From assembly GCA_030681555.1 (NCBI GenBank), contig JAUXRW010000041.1, positions 1 to 32,061 of the forward strand: 32,061 nucleotides of DNA. The letters are read 5' to 3'. This document shows positions 14,515 through 22,476 of the stretch, in pieces. Under the pieces are notes generated by a model. It worked only from the letters and a program-made list of their open reading frames with translations. It made no database searches and was not told the origin of the DNA. The position numbers and the translations under genes are program-made. This DNA is from Acidimicrobiales bacterium (GTDB lineage Bacteria > Actinomycetota > Acidimicrobiia > Acidimicrobiales > VFJN01). Every line of letters starts with the position of its first letter. Position 1 is the stretch's first letter.

Positions 14515-14987
14515 CGCCAACGGAGGTGCCGGTCCGTCGTCGGCGGAGCCGACGGGCCTACGTCGCCCTGCTCGCCGTCCTCGGCGGCCTGTCGGTGGTG
14601 GTGTGGCAGGGGCTGTCGTCCGCCTCGCTGTACTTCTACAACGCGGACGAGGCCGTGGAGCAGCGTGACCACCTCGGCGATCGCCGGTTCCGGCTGCAGG
14701 GCACCGTGCTGGGGAGCTCGGTCGAGCAGACCGGGGAGGGCGTGGACTTCACGGTCGCCTACAACGGCGTGCAGGTGGACGCGCAGCACCGCGGTGACCC
14801 GCCGGAGCTCTTCGAGCCCGGCATCCCCGTCGTCCTCGAGGGCCGGTGGGATCCGTCCGGCGCGTACTTCGCCAGCGACCGGATCCTCGTGAAGCACTCC
14901 GAGCAGTACGAGGCCGAGAACGAGGTCCGTCTCGAGGACGCCGAGGACGGCCGCTCGGCCGGCGCCGGCGCCGACGCCGAGCCGTGA
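14505..14987 (+). CDS. ccmE: CcmE, haem chaperone
   Basis: A 160-residue membrane-anchored periplasmic-type haem chaperone. A basic N-terminus and one signal anchor (about residues 18-40) precede a beta-barrel OB-fold domain (RFRLQGTVLGSS, FTVAYNGVQV, PVVLEGRWD). The covalent haem site is LVKHSEQY, with His131 and Tyr135, equivalent to the HxxxY of proteobacterial CcmE. It is therefore the His rather than the Cys variant reported in some bacteria and archaea. The acidic C-terminal tail is flexible. The start is GTG at 14505, within the ccmD end. Confidence 0.93.
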   Translation: MDLTPTEVPVRRRRSRRAYVALLAVLGGLSVVVWQGLSSASLYFYNADEAVEQRDHLGDRRFRLQGTVLGSSVEQTGEGVDFTVAYNGVQVDAQHRGDPPELFEPGIPVVLEGRWDPSGAYFASDRILVKHSEQYEAENEVRLEDAEDGRSAGAGADAEP

Positions 14988-16981
14988 ACTCCGTCCTCGG
15001 CACGTCGGGCGTCGTCCTCGGCGTCACCGCATCGCTCCTCGGCGTCGTCACCTTGGCCGTCGGCCTGCGTCGCGGCCGGGCCGACCTGCTCCGGACCGGG
15101 TGGAGCTACAGCCTCCTCGTCCTGCTCGGCGCCATCGTCTCGGTCGTCGCCATGCAGCGCGCGCTGATCACCCGGGACTTCTCGGTGGCGTTCGTGCACG
15201 ATCACGGGAGCAGCCGCACGCCACCGCTGTTCAACGTGGCGACGATGTGGTCGGCCCTCGAGGGCTCGATCCTGCTGTGGGCGCTGATCCTGGCCGGGTT
15301 CACCGTCCACATCGCCCGCAAGTTCCGTCAGCGCCTCTCCGACCCCCTGGTGGGCTGGGCCCTGCTCACGATGTTGGTCGTGTGCGCGTTCTTCTTCCTC
15401 CTCATGCTGGGCCCGGCCAACCCGTTCACCTCGGTCACCGTGCCCGCGGGCTACGACGGGCCGGGTCCGAACCCGCTCCTGCAGGAGCACATCCTCATGG
15501 CGGTGCACCCGCCGATGCTCTACCTCGGCTACGTGGGCTTCACCGTGCCCTTCGCCTTCGCCGTCGCTGCGCTGGCCACCGGACGGCTCGGGGAGGGCTG
15601 GCTGATCGAGACCCGCCGCGCCACCTTGATGGCGTGGGGCTTCCTCACGATCGGCATCATCCTCGGCGCTTGGTGGAGCTACGAGGTGCTCGGCTGGGGC
15701 GGCTACTGGGGCTGGGACCCGGTGGAGAACGCGTCCCTGCTGCCGTGGATCACGGGCACGGCGTACCTCCACTCCGTGATGGTGCAGGAGCGCCGCGGCA
15801 TGCTGCGGGTCTGGAACCTGTCGCTGCTGTGCGCCACGTTCAGCCTGACGATCCTCGGCACCTTCCTCACGCGCTCCGGGGTGCTCGAGTCGGTCCACGC
15901 GTTCAGCGACAGCGACATCGGTGCGTGGCTGCTCACGTTCTTCGGGTTGACGGTCGCCGTCACCCTCGGGCTCATCGGGTGGCGGGGTGATCGCCTCCGC
16001 TCGCCGGGACGCATCGACTCGCCGCTGTCGCGCGAGGGCGCGTTCCTCGCCAACAACGTGCTCTTCGCCGGGTTCGCGTTCGTGGTGCTCCTCGGCACAG
16101 TGTTCCCGCTCCTCGCCGAGGTGGTGCAGGACCGGCCGGTGACGGTCGGACCGCCCTACTTCGACCGCATGACGATCCCCATCGGCATCGCGCTGTTGTT
16201 CCTCATGGCCGTGGCGCCCGTGCTGCCCTGGCGGAAGGCCTCCAGCGAGCTGCTGTCGCAGCGGCTCGTGTGGCCGGCGTGGGGAGGGGCGCTGACGCTC
16301 TTCGCCGTGGTGACCATCGGGGCCCGGGGCCTGGCGCCGATCCTCGCGTTCGGCCTCGCCGGCTTCGCCGGCGGTGCCGCGCTCCGCCAGGTGGCTCTGG
16401 CCACCCGACGCCAGGGATGGCGGGGGCTGGTGGGCCGCACCAACGGCGGGATGATCGTGCACCTCGGCGTGGTGATCGTCGCCGTGGCCATCGCGGCGTC
16501 CGGGAGCTACGTCACCGAGTCCGAGGCGCGCTACGCGCCCGGCGAGACCCGCGTCGTCGGCGGCCACGAGATCACCTACCTGGGCACGCGGGAGGTGCAG
16601 GAGCGCAACCGCCTCGCCACCAAGGTCAGCGTCCGGGTGGACGGCGGCAAGGTCTACGAGCCTTCGCTCTCGCAGTACCCCGGGTTCGGCAGCCTCATCG
16701 GCACCCCCTCGGTGAAGACGGGGCTGCAGGAGGACGTGTTCCTGTCGATCAGCCGGCTCCCGCAGCAGGAGGGCGGCGAGGTGACGCTCCGCGTGATCAT
16801 CGAGCCGCTCGCCCTGTGGCTGTGGATCGGTGGCGGCGTGATGGCCTTCGGCACGGTGCTCGCGGCCTGGCCCGGGAAGCGCCGCCGGCCCACCGACCCG
16901 ACCTCGGCGCCCGTGGCCGAAGAGGATCCGGAGCCTCCGGCCGCCGAGCCGCGGCGGCCCGAGCCGGTGGGGGTGCGGTGA
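14984..16981 (+). CDS. ccmF: CcmF, cytochrome c haem lyase core subunit
   Basis: A 665-residue polytopic membrane protein of System I that receives haem from CcmE and, with CcmH/I, attaches it to CXXCH of apocytochromes c. The WWD signature lies near residues 233-247 (GWGGYWGWDPVENASLLPW). A conserved periplasmic His175 lies in HPPMLYLGYVGF. The C-terminal periplasmic domain (residues about 505-615) precedes the last helix and an Ala/Pro/Glu-rich tail. The start is GTG at 14984, overlapping the ccmE stop as GTGA. The ORF extends upstream in frame, but that part is arginine-rich antifold sequence over ccmE. The length matches the family (about 640-670). Confidence 0.95.
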   Translation: MNSVLGTSGVVLGVTASLLGVVTLAVGLRRGRADLLRTGWSYSLLVLLGAIVSVVAMQRALITRDFSVAFVHDHGSSRTPPLFNVATMWSALEGSILLWALILAGFTVHIARKFRQRLSDPLVGWALLTMLVVCAFFFLLMLGPANPFTSVTVPAGYDGPGPNPLLQEHILMAVHPPMLYLGYVGFTVPFAFAVAALATGRLGEGWLIETRRATLMAWGFLTIGIILGAWWSYEVLGWGGYWGWDPVENASLLPWITGTAYLHSVMVQERRGMLRVWNLSLLCATFSLTILGTFLTRSGVLESVHAFSDSDIGAWLLTFFGLTVAVTLGLIGWRGDRLRSPGRIDSPLSREGAFLANNVLFAGFAFVVLLGTVFPLLAEVVQDRPVTVGPPYFDRMTIPIGIALLFLMAVAPVLPWRKASSELLSQRLVWPAWGGALTLFAVVTIGARGLAPILAFGLAGFAGGAALRQVALATRRQGWRGLVGRTNGGMIVHLGVVIVAVAIAASGSYVTESEARYAPGETRVVGGHEITYLGTREVQERNRLATKVSVRVDGGKVYEPSLSQYPGFGSLIGTPSVKTGLQEDVFLSISRLPQQEGGEVTLRVIIEPLALWLWIGGGVMAFGTVLAAWPGKRRRPTDPTSAPVAEEDPEPPAAEPRRPEPVGVR

Positions 16982-17571
16982 GCACCGAGGCGCCCGCGGC
17001 GGAGGTGGCGGAGGCGGCGGAGCGCGCGGGCAGCCCGCGCATCTCCCTGATCGCCGCCGCCGTCCTCGCCGTCGTGGTGGCCCTGCTGGTGGCCGTGCTC
17101 GCCTCGAGCGACCCCCAGACCGAACGGCAGACGCAGAGCCCGCTCCTCGGACGCCTCGCGCCGCCCACCGAGGGCAGGACCCTCGACGGTCAGGAGGTAT
17201 CGATCGACGACTACCGGGGCCGATGGGTGTTCGTGAACTTCTTCGCCAGCTGGTGCATCCCGTGCCAGACCGAGCACCGCCAGCTCCGGGCGTTCGACGA
17301 GGCCCACCGCCGCTCCGGTGACGCTGCGCTCGTCGGCGTCACCTACGACAACGACACCGACGAGGCGCGCGCCTTCTTCGAGGAGCGCGGCGGGGAATGG
17401 CCGGTGATCGACGACCCGACGAACAGCATCGGGGTCGCCTACGGCGTGGCCCGCGTGCCCGAGACGTTCGTCATCGCCCCCGACGGCACCGTCGTGCACC
17501 GCTTCCCGGGGGAGGTCACCCGGAAGCAGCTCGACGAGGTGATCCAGCTGTACGAGGAGCGGGCGGCGTGA
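16978..17571 (+). CDS. ccmG: CcmG/ResA-like membrane-anchored thioredoxin
   Basis: A 197-residue thiol-disulfide oxidoreductase with an N-terminal anchor (about residues 22-42) and a thioredoxin fold facing outward. The active site is FFASWCIPC (Cys93, Cys96), and the cis-proline is in ARVPETF. It keeps apocytochrome c cysteines, or the CcmH CXXC, reduced before haem attachment. The FxSW/AxWC context and its place directly after ccmF identify it as CcmG (DsbE) rather than a general thioredoxin. The start is GTG at 16978, overlapping the ccmF stop as GTGA. A reductant donor such as CcdA is not encoded in this window. Confidence 0.93.
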   Translation: MSTEAPAAEVAEAAERAGSPRISLIAAAVLAVVVALLVAVLASSDPQTERQTQSPLLGRLAPPTEGRTLDGQEVSIDDYRGRWVFVNFFASWCIPCQTEHRQLRAFDEAHRRSGDAALVGVTYDNDTDEARAFFEERGGEWPVIDDPTNSIGVAYGVARVPETFVIAPDGTVVHRFPGEVTRKQLDEVIQLYEERAA

Positions 17572-18041
17572 GGTCGTTCCTCCGGTCGACCCGCTTCCGG
17601 CGGGGCAGCTGGCTCGTCATCGTCGCCCTGGTGGTGGTGGCCCTCGTCCGCAACGGCGTGGACGAGCGGCCGACCACGAACGAGGACCGGGTCCGCTCGA
17701 TCGCCAGCACGATGAAGTGCCCCGTCTGCCGCAGCCAGTCCGTGGCCGACTCCGATGTCGCCGCGGCGCGGGCCATCCGGGTGGAGATCGCCCGGCGGGT
17801 GGGCGCCGGCGAGTCCGACGATCAGATCCGCGACGCCATCGCCGACACCTATGGCGAGGGCGTGCAGCTGACGCCGCGAGCCGGCGGGCTGGCCGGCCTC
17901 GTGTGGATCCTGCCGGTCGTGGCGGTGGTGGTTGCGCTGGCCGCGCTGTCCGCCGCGTTTGCGCGCTGGCGCCGGACCTCGCCGACCAGCGCCACCGAGG
18001 CGGACCGCGCCCTCGTCGACGACGCCCTGCAGCACCGATGA
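17568..18041 (+). CDS. ccmH: CcmH (CycL-type) CXXC protein
   Basis: A 157-residue protein matching the N-terminal CcmH/CycL/NrfF domain: signal anchor (about 14-28), motif MKCPVCRSQSVADSD with Cys51 and Cys54, an amphipathic helix pair (IRVEIARRVGAGESDDQI), then a C-terminal transmembrane helix (about 115-138). It binds apocytochrome c thiols and passes them to CcmF. As in many alpha-proteobacteria, the TPR part is a separate gene (ccmI, next). The start is GTG at 17568, GTGA overlap with ccmG; its own stop overlaps the ATG of ccmI. Confidence 0.93.
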   Translation: MRSFLRSTRFRRGSWLVIVALVVVALVRNGVDERPTTNEDRVRSIASTMKCPVCRSQSVADSDVAAARAIRVEIARRVGAGESDDQIRDAIADTYGEGVQLTPRAGGLAGLVWILPVVAVVVALAALSAAFARWRRTSPTSATEADRALVDDALQHR

Positions 18042-18784
18042 CCGACACAGGAACGACCGCGCTCGAGGAGCAGCGCGACTTCCTCCTCCGCTCCCTCGAG
18101 GACCTCGAGCGGGAGCATGCGGCGGGCGACGTGGACGAGCACGACTACCGGTCCTTGAAGGACGACTACACCGTGCGCGCGGCCGCCATCCTGCGAGCCC
18201 TCGAGGCCGGTCCGACGCGGCCCCAGCCTGCCCGCCCACGGCGCTCCTGGTCGCGCGTGGCGCTCGTCGGTGCCGGCGTCGTCGTCTTCGCCGTGCTCGC
18301 CGGCTGGCTCGTCGCCCAGTCGGCGGGCCGCCGCGATCCCGGCGACGTGGCGACCGGCGGGATCCGCCAGCCGGTGACGGCCAAGCTCAACGAAGCGGGT
18401 CGGCTCCTCGCCGAGCAGGACCTCGAGGGAGCGATCGAGCTGTACGACGAGGTGCTCGTCGACGACCCCGCCAACGTGGAGGCGCTCACCTACCGGGGCT
18501 GGGTGCTCACCCTCTCCGGCGAGGCTCGCGAGGGCGTGACCTCCCTATTCGACGCGGCGGCGGTCGATCCGGAGTACCCCGACGTGCACGCCTTCCTCGC
18601 CGTCGTCCTCTTCCGGAACGGGCTCGTCGACCAAGCCGACTCAGCGCTGCGGAAGCTGGAGGCCCTCGATCCGCCGGCGTTCATCCGGGACCTGACGGCG
18701 GGGCTCCGCACGGAGATCGACGCCGCCCTCGCGGCCGGCGCCACGTCGACCCCGGCCGCCGCTCAGGCGGGCGGCGGGACGTAG
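18038..18784 (+). CDS. ccmI: CcmI-like TPR protein (CycH)
   Basis: A 248-residue protein. The N-terminal cytosolic portion (FLLRSLEDLEREHAAGDVDE) has the EL..L..E...G.I...DY pattern of CcmI. A membrane helix follows (about residues 72-92), then two to three TPR units (about 120-225, including AIELYDEVLVDDPANVEALT and VDPEYPDVHAFLAVVLF). CcmI presents apocytochrome c to CcmF/CcmH. The Ala/Gly-rich C-terminus overlaps the convergent histidine-phosphatase gene by 22 bp. It is the last gene of the ccm run. It could also be called a generic TPR protein, but the context is persuasive. Confidence 0.85.
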   Translation: MTDTGTTALEEQRDFLLRSLEDLEREHAAGDVDEHDYRSLKDDYTVRAAAILRALEAGPTRPQPARPRRSWSRVALVGAGVVVFAVLAGWLVAQSAGRRDPGDVATGGIRQPVTAKLNEAGRLLAEQDLEGAIELYDEVLVDDPANVEALTYRGWVLTLSGEAREGVTSLFDAAAVDPEYPDVHAFLAVVLFRNGLVDQADSALRKLEALDPPAFIRDLTAGLRTEIDAALAAGATSTPAAAQAGGGT

Positions 18785-19227
18785 CGACCCTTGGCCAAGC
18801 GGCCGCCGTCCCGGCTGAGCACCCATGTCGAGGCCTTCTGCCAGCGCAGCTCGTCGGCCAGCTTGATCCCCTGCCGAAGGAGCTCGTCGAGCAGATCCGG
18901 GATCACGTCGCCGTGGCTGCAGATGGCCGCGCGCTCCTTTGCCAGCTCGTCGGCCAGGGCGAGCGCTCCCAGCGCCCCCTGGTTCTCGCCGAGCCGCTCG
19001 TCGACCTCCACTTCCAGGCCGAGGCGCTGCCCGAGGGGGAGCAGGGTCTCGACACACCGGGTGAACGGGCTGGACACGAGCCGGCTGACGCCGGCGTCGG
19101 CGAGCTGCGCGGCGAGGCCGCCGGCCTGGCGGCGGCCGCGCGGCGAGAGCGGTCGGAGGGCGTCGGGGCCGTCCCAGGCGGAGCGGCTTCCGGCATCGGC
19201 GTGCCGGACGACGTAGAGCCTGCCCAC
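18763..19227 (-). CDS. Histidine phosphatase (SixA/phosphoglycerate-mutase superfamily)
   Basis: A 154-residue single-domain phosphatase. The phospho-acceptor motif is LYVVRHADAG (RHA instead of RHG, as in SixA-like members), followed by LSPRGRRQAGGLA. The second catalytic His is in AICSHGDVIPDLL. The short length matches SixA, which dephosphorylates phospho-His on HPt domains, but small-molecule substrates are equally possible. The GTG at 19227 puts the RHA motif at the N-terminus as usual; there is no clear ribosome site. It is third in a minus-strand group after sufR and the cysteine desulfurase (47 bp gap), and its 3' end overlaps ccmI on the other strand. Confidence 0.82.
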   Translation of the reverse strand: MGRLYVVRHADAGSRSAWDGPDALRPLSPRGRRQAGGLAAQLADAGVSRLVSSPFTRCVETLLPLGQRLGLEVEVDERLGENQGALGALALADELAKERAAICSHGDVIPDLLDELLRQGIKLADELRWQKASTWVLSRDGGRLAKGRYVPPPA

Positions 19228-19274
19228 GGAGTCAGGGTAGTTGGCGCCCCGAGGGGCGCAGCATGCCGTGGAGC

Positions 19275-20393
19275 TCAGGATGCCGAGAGGCTGCGGAGGT
19301 GGGCGAGGATTCCCGGGAGCGCGCCCAGGGCGGCGTCGACGTCCGCCTCCGTGCTGGACCACCCGACGGAGAGGCGCAGGCTGCGGTGGGCATCGACGCC
19401 CATCGCCTCCAGCACCGGTGAGGGCTCGAGGGCCTCGGACGAGCAGGCCGACCCGGAGTGGGCGGCCACGCCCGCCCGGTCGAGCCCCAGCAGCACGGCC
19501 TGGGGTTCGATGCCGTCGATCCCGAGGCACACGACGTGGGGGAGTCGCTCGGTGGGGGAGCCGTACACGCGCACACCCTCGAGGTCGGCGACCTCGGCGA
19601 CGATCCGGTCCGTGAGCCGGCGCTGGGTGTGGGCCTCGGCGGCCAGGGTCGTCTCGTCGAGCACCGCGGCGGCGGCGCCGAAGCCGGCGATGGCCGCCAC
19701 GGGCTCCAAGCCGGCGCGCCTCGCCCGCTCCTGGTCGCCGCCCAGGAGCAGCGGACGCAGACGGAGGCCGCGCCGCACGAGCAGTGCCCCCACGCCGCCC
19801 GGCCCCCCGAGCTTGTGCGCCGAGACGGACAGCAGGTCGATCCCGAGGTCGTCGAACCGGATCGGCAGGTGCCCGGCCGCCTGGGCGGCGTCCACGTGGA
19901 GGAGCACGCCGCGCTCCCGGCACCCGGCGGCCACCTCCTCCACCGCTTGCAAGGTGCCCACCTCGTGGTTGCCCCACTGGAGGTGCACGACAGCGGTGTC
20001 GGCCGTGACGGCGTCGAGGAGGGCTTCGGGACCGACCCGCCCCTCTCCGTCCACCGGCACGACCGTCACGGTGCCGTTCGCCTCGGCCGCCCGGCGCACT
20101 GCGGAGTGCTCGACGGCGGCGAGCACCTGGTGAGGGCTGCGCCCGGCGGCGCCCCAGCACGCCGTCGCGATCGCTTCGGTGGCGCCGCTCGTGAAGACGA
20201 CCGAGCGCGGTCGGGTTCCGAGGAACTGGGCGACCTGCCCGCGCGCCGTCTCGACCGCGACGCGGGCCTCCAGCCCCTCTGCGTGGATCCGTCCCGGGTC
20301 GCCACCCGGACGACCGAGGGTCGCGACCATCGCTGCGATGGCCTCCGGGCGCGCCGGGCTGGTGGAGGCATGGTCGAGGTAGTGGCGCGTCAT
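19275..20393 (-). CDS. Cysteine desulfurase (NifS/IscS class)
   Basis: A 372-residue PLP enzyme that removes sulfur from cysteine as an enzyme persulfide for Fe-S cluster, thio-cofactor or tRNA thiolation. The PLP lysine is Lys194 in SVSAHKLGGPGG, His96 stacks on PLP (VEHSAV), Asp168 lies in HVDAAQ and the catalytic Cys317 is in SGSACSSE. The start is ATG at 20393, where YLDHASTSPARPEA opens the fold (equivalent to YLDNNATT). It lies 40 bp downstream of a SufR-like repressor gene, pointing to Fe-S supply. No scaffold gene (sufU/iscU) follows, so its partner is unknown. Confidence 0.92.
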   Translation of the reverse strand: MTRHYLDHASTSPARPEAIAAMVATLGRPGGDPGRIHAEGLEARVAVETARGQVAQFLGTRPRSVVFTSGATEAIATACWGAAGRSPHQVLAAVEHSAVRRAAEANGTVTVVPVDGEGRVGPEALLDAVTADTAVVHLQWGNHEVGTLQAVEEVAAGCRERGVLLHVDAAQAAGHLPIRFDDLGIDLLSVSAHKLGGPGGVGALLVRRGLRLRPLLLGGDQERARRAGLEPVAAIAGFGAAAAVLDETTLAAEAHTQRRLTDRIVAEVADLEGVRVYGSPTERLPHVVCLGIDGIEPQAVLLGLDRAGVAAHSGSACSSEALEPSPVLEAMGVDAHRSLRLSVGWSSTEADVDAALGALPGILAHLRSLSAS

Positions 20394-20433
20394 CGGACAG
20401 GCGGGACGGGTGGCCGGAGCGGATCCGGGCGGC

Positions 20434-21216
20434 TCAGCCCGTGATCGAGGTGATGCACCGGGTGTCGCCCATCGCCCGGCTCGACGACGTGGCGGCATCG
20501 GCCTCGCCGTAGAGGGCGCCGAGCATGCCGCGCATCAGGCCGCGGTCCACCGCGCACAGCACCGGGTGCTCGATGGCGGCGGCGCCGAAGGGGCAGTGGT
20601 CGGACACGATGCGCAGCTCGCCGCCGCGCCCTTCGGCGTGGGCGGCGAACCCGTGGGCGGTGAGGGCGTCGGCGACGGCTTGCAGCGCCGCGCGGAACGA
20701 CCGGGGCGCCACGACGGCGGCCTTGGCCGATCCCGGCGAGTCGGCGCCGCCCATGGCCTTCGCCATGGCCTGCCCGTACTGCAGGCCGACCTCGGTGGCC
20801 ATGGCCTCGGCGGTGTCCTTCGGCAGCAGCGACAGCGCCTTGCCGAGCAGGGTGACGAGGAGCTCGTCCTGGCGCACCGGCACCTCGAGCGACATGGCGG
20901 GCCCGGTAACCCGGTAGCGCTTCGACGGTCGGCCGGCGCCGGAGGCGTTGCGGCCCGTCGCCACCTCCACGTGGCCGCCGCCCACGAGCTTGTCGAGGTG
21001 GTGGCGGGCGACGTTCGGGTGGAGGGCGAAGTGCCCGGCCACCTCGGCGGCCGTGGCCCCCGGCCCGGCCTCGCCGTCGGGGCCCGCCGGATCGCTGCGG
21101 GTGTGCACATAGAGGTAGATCTCGCGGCGGGTCGGGTCGCCGAACGCCGACGTGATGGCCGTCACCGCTGCGGAGAACTCCGTGGGGGTGAGCGGGGATG
21201 CCGAGGGGCGCTCCAT
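20434..21216 (-). CDS. SufR-like Fe-S-sensing transcriptional repressor
   Basis: A 260-residue regulator. An ArsR-type winged helix (about residues 12-105) includes AFGDPTRREIYLYV and a recognition helix near HPNVARHHLDKLV, then RPSKRYRVT. The C-terminal sensor domain holds three cysteines spaced as in SufR: Cys208 (DHCPFG), Cys221 (PVLCAVD) and Cys254 (TRCITS), able to bind a cluster. SufR represses Fe-S assembly genes when cluster-loaded. The ATG at 21216 lies seven bases after a TAGAAT -10 box, so the message may be leaderless. It is divergent from mrp and upstream of the cysteine desulfurase, a sensible regulon. Confidence 0.88.
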   Translation of the reverse strand: MERPSASPLTPTEFSAAVTAITSAFGDPTRREIYLYVHTRSDPAGPDGEAGPGATAAEVAGHFALHPNVARHHLDKLVGGGHVEVATGRNASGAGRPSKRYRVTGPAMSLEVPVRQDELLVTLLGKALSLLPKDTAEAMATEVGLQYGQAMAKAMGGADSPGSAKAAVVAPRSFRAALQAVADALTAHGFAAHAEGRGGELRIVSDHCPFGAAAIEHPVLCAVDRGLMRGMLGALYGEADAATSSSRAMGDTRCITSITG

Positions 21217-21220
21217 GGCC

Positions 21221-21231
21221 GGTATTCTACC
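21221..21231. promoter_or_regulatory. Palindrome overlapping divergent -10 boxes (candidate SufR operator)
   Basis: GGTATTCTACC is a GGTA-N3-TACC palindrome between sufR and mrp. On the minus strand it contains TAGAAT seven bases before the sufR ATG; on the plus strand TATTCT is a -10 candidate for mrp, with a leader of about 50 bases. A repressor bound here would block both promoters. It does not match the published cyanobacterial or mycobacterial SufR sites that I recall, so binding by SufR is inference. Confidence 0.45.
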
Positions 21232-21287
21232 TATGGCCGTAGTGGAAATCCCCGAAGCGGCGCCGCCCCCCAGTCCGGAGCTCCTCC

Positions 21288-22430
21288 ATGCCCGTCACCG
21301 TCGACGACGTCATCGCCGCCCTCCGCCCGGTGGAGGACCCGGAGCTACACCGGTCCATCGTCGACCTCGACATGGTGCGGGACGTTCGGGTGGACGGCGA
21401 CGCCGTCGCGCTCGAGGTCACTCTCACCGTGGCCGGCTGCCCGCTGCGCAACGAGATCCAGTCTCGCGTCACCACCGCCCTCACGGCGATCGGCGTCTCC
21501 TCGGTCGACCTCTCGTTCGGGGTCATGACCGACGAGCAGCGGGCCGTCGTGCGCCAGAAGCTGAACGGCGACCCGTCCGCCACCGCCGGCAGCCAGGCCG
21601 CACACGGCCACGCCGAGGGGCGAGCGATCCCGTTCGCGGATCCCTCGAGCAGGACGCGAGTCATGCTCATCGCCTCCGGCAAGGGCGGCGTCGGCAAGTC
21701 CTCGGTCACCACCAACCTCGCCGTGTCCCTGGCCCAGCGGGGCCGCGACGTCGCGGTGATCGACGCCGACGTGTGGGGCTTCTCCATCCCCCGCATGCTC
21801 GGGGTGGCGCATCCGCCGGCCGTCATCGACTCCATGCTCGTGCCGCCGGTGGGCGTCGGGGGCGTGCGCTGCATCTCGATGGGGTTCTTCGCCAAGGAGG
21901 ACCAGCCGGTCATCTGGCGGGGCCCGATGCTCCACAAGGCGCTCGAGCAGTTCCTCACCGACGTCTTCTGGGACGACCCAGACTTCCTCCTGGTCGACCT
22001 CCCCCCGGGCACCGGCGACATCTCGCTCTCGCTGGCCCAGTTCCTGCCCCACGCCGAGTTCTACGTCGTCACCACGCCCCAGCCGGCCGCCCAGCGCGTG
22101 GCGCAGCGGGCCGGCTTCATGGCGCAGAAGGTCAACCTCGGGATCAAGGGCGTCATCGAGAACATGAGCTGGTTCACCGGCGACGACGGCAAGCGCTACG
22201 AGCTGTTCGGCGCCGGCGGCGGCGACGACCTCGCCGAGAGGTTGGGCGTGCCGATGCTCGGCAAGGTGCCCTTCGTGACGGCCCTGCGGGCCGGTGGCGA
22301 CTCAGGCCACCCCATCGTGCTCACCGAGCCCGAGGGTGAGGCCGCCCAGGCGTTCGCGCGGATGGCCGAGCGGATCGACGTCGAGCTGGCACCCACCCGC
22401 CGCTCGCACCCCGAGCTCAAGCTGATCTGA
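21288..22430 (+). CDS. mrp: Mrp/ApbC P-loop Fe-S carrier with N-terminal DUF59 (MIP18-like) domain
   Basis: A 380-residue cytosolic ATPase involved in loading Fe-S clusters. Residues 1-80 form a DUF59 domain (VEDPELHRSIVDLDMV, and VAGCPLRNEI with Cys51). A linker leads to the Mrp NTPase: Walker A GKGGVGKSS (131-139), switch LVDLPPGTGDI and NMSWF. Members such as E. coli ApbC carry a CXXC just after this NMS(Y/W)F segment; here TGDDGKRYELFG follows and the pair is missing. Mycobacterial Mrp seems to share that feature. Cluster binding would then need other residues. The ATG at 21288 follows GGAG. It is divergent from sufR, suggesting shared control. Confidence 0.9.
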   Translation: MPVTVDDVIAALRPVEDPELHRSIVDLDMVRDVRVDGDAVALEVTLTVAGCPLRNEIQSRVTTALTAIGVSSVDLSFGVMTDEQRAVVRQKLNGDPSATAGSQAAHGHAEGRAIPFADPSSRTRVMLIASGKGGVGKSSVTTNLAVSLAQRGRDVAVIDADVWGFSIPRMLGVAHPPAVIDSMLVPPVGVGGVRCISMGFFAKEDQPVIWRGPMLHKALEQFLTDVFWDDPDFLLVDLPPGTGDISLSLAQFLPHAEFYVVTTPQPAAQRVAQRAGFMAQKVNLGIKGVIENMSWFTGDDGKRYELFGAGGGDDLAERLGVPMLGKVPFVTALRAGGDSGHPIVLTEPEGEAAQAFARMAERIDVELAPTRRSHPELKLI

Positions 22431-22446
22431 GCCGTCCGCCCATCCG

Positions 22447-22473
22447 CGAAGGGCGCCGCCGCCGTACCCTTCG
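22447..22473 (+). promoter_or_regulatory. Hairpin and -10 box before the molybdoenzyme gene
   Basis: CGAAGGG (22447-22453) pairs perfectly with CCCTTCG (22467-22473) across 13 bases, 16 bp after mrp, and may end mrp transcription. Overlapping it, TACCCT (22465-22470) fits TANNNT and ends six bases before the GTG at 22477, so the molybdoenzyme transcript may be leaderless. Confidence 0.45.
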
Positions 22474-22476
22474 GTC

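Noticed and set aside
14759-16567. Long minus-strand open frame of about 600 codons opposite ccmF
   Set aside because: It lies antisense to the well-supported ccmE/ccmF genes, is rich in His/Arg/Glu/Gly typical of mirror frames in GC-rich DNA and has no domain.
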